Origin: Halieaceae bacterium UBA3479
GTDB taxonomy: Bacteria > Pseudomonadota > Gammaproteobacteria > Pseudomonadales > Halieaceae
DNA length: 7,416 bases
Assembly: GCA_002377985.1 (NCBI GenBank)
Contig: DFQW01000057.1
Span: 5,937 to 13,352, forward strand
Direction of reading: 5' to 3'
The notes beneath the pieces were generated by a model, which was not told the origin of the DNA, ran no database searches, and worked only from the letters and a program-made list of their open reading frames with translations. Made by a program: the position numbers and the translations under genes. This document shows, piece after piece, positions 5,835 through 7,416 of the stretch (position 1 is the stretch's first letter; the number at the start of each line of letters is the position of its first letter).

Positions 5835-7006
5835 AGCCCAAGCTTAGAGAGGTATGTTGGGTGATCGACGAAGGGATTCCGATTACCCCGGCACTCAGCC
5901 ACCTCATGGGTAAGGCGCGGGTCTTGAGCGGACGTGATATCGACGCTAAGGCAGTAGCCGACGCCGAGGTGTTGCTGGTGCGATCCATTACTCGCGTAGA
6001 CCGGCACCTGCTAGAGGGGAGTAAGGTGCGTTTTGTGGGGTCGGCGACGGCGGGAACGGACCACATTGATACAGGGGCGCTGGCGCAAATGGGTGTTGCC
6101 TGGGCTGCCGCACCTGGCTCCAACGCGCTCGCCGTTGTTGAATACGTGCTGTCAGCGATCGCGCTGAGTGGATTCTTGCCCCGGGTATTGAATGGCTTGC
6201 CCGTGGGTATAGTAGGTCTCGGCGAGGTCGGTACCCGACTGGCAATGCGGTTACAACAGTTGGGGTGTGCGGTGCTCGCTTATGATCCGCTGATCAAAGA
6301 CTGGCCAGATAACGTAGTACGGGCGAGCCTCACTGACGTGCTATGTCAGCCAGTGGTGTCGTTGCATGCCAGTTTGCATCGCCAGAGCCGGCACCCGTCC
6401 CATGGTTTTCTGGACCTCAAACAAGCCGCGTGTGTTGCTCAGGCGGCGGAGCGGCGCGGAATGGGTCTGTTTATCAACGCCGCGCGCGGAGAGTTGCTTA
6501 CACCCGAGGCGCTGACCCGGCTTTTGGCGAGTCCGCTGACCGTGATTTTGGATACCTGGCCTGGTGAGCCAGTGCTATCACAGGCGGTGCTCTCTGGCGC
6601 GGCTTGGGTGTCCCCGCATATTGCCGGACACTCCCTGGATGCCAAGGTGCGAGGCAGCAATATGCTGGCGCTGGCGCTGGCGCGCTGGGCTGGCGAGGAA
6701 GGTTATCCGCTGCCAACTGATTTTTCTGCGCTGTCGGCGGAGGGACACATGCTTGAGGATCGATGTGGCGGCACCGATGCCATGGCCTGGGCGGCCGATT
6801 TTTTGGTCAATCAGGGCACCCTGGGGCGCGAGGACGCGCGCATTCGTGCGCTTGGCTCCGGCGCGCTCTCTGCGAGCGATTTTGATGAGTTGCGAAAAAC
6901 CTATCAACAGCCTTCTGAATGGTCGGGGCGAGCGATTAGAATACCGAGCGGCGCCCCCGAGCTTCGCGAAGTGGCGAGCAGGCTGGGCCTGAACGTGTTG
7001 GAATAG
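5831..7006 (+). CDS. pdxB: Erythronate-4-phosphate dehydrogenase
   Basis: PdxB oxidises 4-phospho-D-erythronate to 2-oxo-3-hydroxy-4-phosphobutanoate in the DXP-dependent route to pyridoxal 5'-phosphate. It belongs to the D-2-hydroxyacid dehydrogenase family. The 391-residue protein shows FVGSATAGTDHID (68-80) and APGSNALAVVEYV (94-106). The NAD-binding GIVGLGEVG (126-134) is followed by D152 after the next strand. The catalytic trio is R219 (NAARGE), E246 (DTWPGEP) and H263 (PHIAGHS). The C-terminal PdxB dimerisation domain is recognisable by FDELRKTYQQPSEWSG (351-366). The GTG start overlaps the epmC stop (GTGA); GAAGG at 5813-5817 is too distant for an ideal site, so coupling is likely. 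Compared with remembered E. coli and Pseudomonas sequences, DEN is DEG (13-15), PGCN is PGSN (95-98) and HTPL is HASL (179-182). The family assignment remains firm. Confidence 0.94.
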   Translation: MKPKLREVCWVIDEGIPITPALSHLMGKARVLSGRDIDAKAVADAEVLLVRSITRVDRHLLEGSKVRFVGSATAGTDHIDTGALAQMGVAWAAAPGSNALAVVEYVLSAIALSGFLPRVLNGLPVGIVGLGEVGTRLAMRLQQLGCAVLAYDPLIKDWPDNVVRASLTDVLCQPVVSLHASLHRQSRHPSHGFLDLKQAACVAQAAERRGMGLFINAARGELLTPEALTRLLASPLTVILDTWPGEPVLSQAVLSGAAWVSPHIAGHSLDAKVRGSNMLALALARWAGEEGYPLPTDFSALSAEGHMLEDRCGGTDAMAWAADFLVNQGTLGREDARIRALGSGALSASDFDELRKTYQQPSEWSGRAIRIPSGAPELREVASRLGLNVLE

Positions 7007-7016
7007 GCGAGAAAGT

Positions 7017-7416
7017 ATGGCGGATCGAGAAAAGGATGAGGTGGCGTGGCGGGAGCAACTGACCCCCGATGAATACTACGTGCTGCGCGAAAAAGGCACC
7101 GAACGGGCGTTTACGGGGGAGTATTGGAATGTCTGGGATAATGGCACCTATCGCTGTCGCGGCTGTGGAGAGGCACTATTTACGTCGGAGACAAAGTTCG
7201 ACGCGGGGTGCGGTTGGCCAAGCTTTGACCGGCCTGCGACCGAGGGCGTCATCGCCGAGAATAGGGACACCAGTCACGGCATGATTCGCACCGAGGTGCT
7301 GTGCCAGCGTTGCGGCGGGCATCTTGGGCATGTGTTCCCCGATGGGCCCACCGAGACGGGTCAGCGCTATTGCATTAACAGCTTGTCTATCAAGCTGGAT
7401 GCGTCAGACGGCGAGC
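7017..7416 (+). CDS. msrB: Peptide-methionine (R)-S-oxide reductase, 3' end missing
   Basis: MsrB reduces the R epimer of methionine sulfoxide in proteins, using thioredoxin for recycling. The 133 codons visible run from the ATG to the window edge without a stop. Since MsrB is normally about 130-145 residues, only the last few are missing. The zinc site is made by C47 and C50 (CRGC) and C96 and C99 (CQRC). The CGWPSF block holds C65, the usual resolving cysteine. HLGHVFPDGP (102-111) and RYCINS (117-122) follow, with C119 the catalytic cysteine, an ordinary Cys rather than selenocysteine. It begins with cytoplasm-type sequence, without a signal peptide and without an MsrA fusion on the N-terminal side. 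It starts ten bases after the pdxB stop with a weak purine-rich GCGAGAAAG ahead. The protein is homologous to E. coli MsrB throughout. Confidence 0.95.
   Translation, partial: MADREKDEVAWREQLTPDEYYVLREKGTERAFTGEYWNVWDNGTYRCRGCGEALFTSETKFDAGCGWPSFDRPATEGVIAENRDTSHGMIRTEVLCQRCGGHLGHVFPDGPTETGQRYCINSLSIKLDASDGE

Noticed and set aside
6664..6683. Tandem GCTGGC repeats in pdxB
   Set aside because: They encode LALALA within a conserved helix of PdxB; this is codon repetition rather than a functional DNA repeat.
1..7416. Search for a CRISPR array, transposon ends, tRNA or rRNA genes, phage or defence genes
   Set aside because: Nothing of the kind was seen on either strand; all substantial coding space is explained by housekeeping-type genes.

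Overview
The window looks like core chromosome from a free-living gammaproteobacterium. The encoded FolE, PrmB, AroC, TusA, EpmC, PdxB and MsrB all resemble the E. coli/Pseudomonas forms. EpmC plus PdxB together is a strongly gammaproteobacterial combination. Base composition is moderately GC-rich and even throughout, and GTG starts and short gene overlaps are common. I cannot name a genus from sequence alone; a marine, Pseudomonas-related lineage is a guess.

Layout. Bases 1-33 may be the last codons of an upstream gene overlapping the GTG start of an alpha/beta hydrolase (30-896, +). That gene converges on folE (1658-972, minus). A divergent intergenic region (1659-1947) separates folE from a long rightward run: prmB (1948-2841), aroC (2860-3963), a 67-residue two-helix membrane protein (3963-4166), an exported SAM-methyltransferase-like protein (4243-5046), tusA (5051-5293), epmC (5301-5834), pdxB (5831-7006) and msrB (7017 to the window end, incomplete). 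Spacings are -1 to 18 bases except for 76 bases before the methyltransferase, so the run could be one or two transcription units.

How the genes relate. Three genes bear on translation: PrmB methylates ribosomal protein L3, TusA carries sulfur for tRNA wobble-uridine thiolation, and EpmC hydroxylates modified EF-P. FolE, AroC and PdxB make or feed cofactors: tetrahydrofolate (FolE for the pterin, AroC for chorismate and hence p-aminobenzoate) and pyridoxal phosphate. MsrB repairs oxidised methionine. The less understood members are the hydrolase, the small membrane protein and the exported methyltransferase.

I found no mobile element, CRISPR array, RNA gene, phage gene or defence module, and no convincing new system. 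The most interesting leads are an identical 10-base word placed in the same orientation 36 and 43 bases before the folE and prmB starts, a methyltransferase fold behind a signal peptide, an uncharacterised membrane protein translationally coupled to aroC, and a PdxB that keeps its catalytic residues but has changed several otherwise conserved positions.
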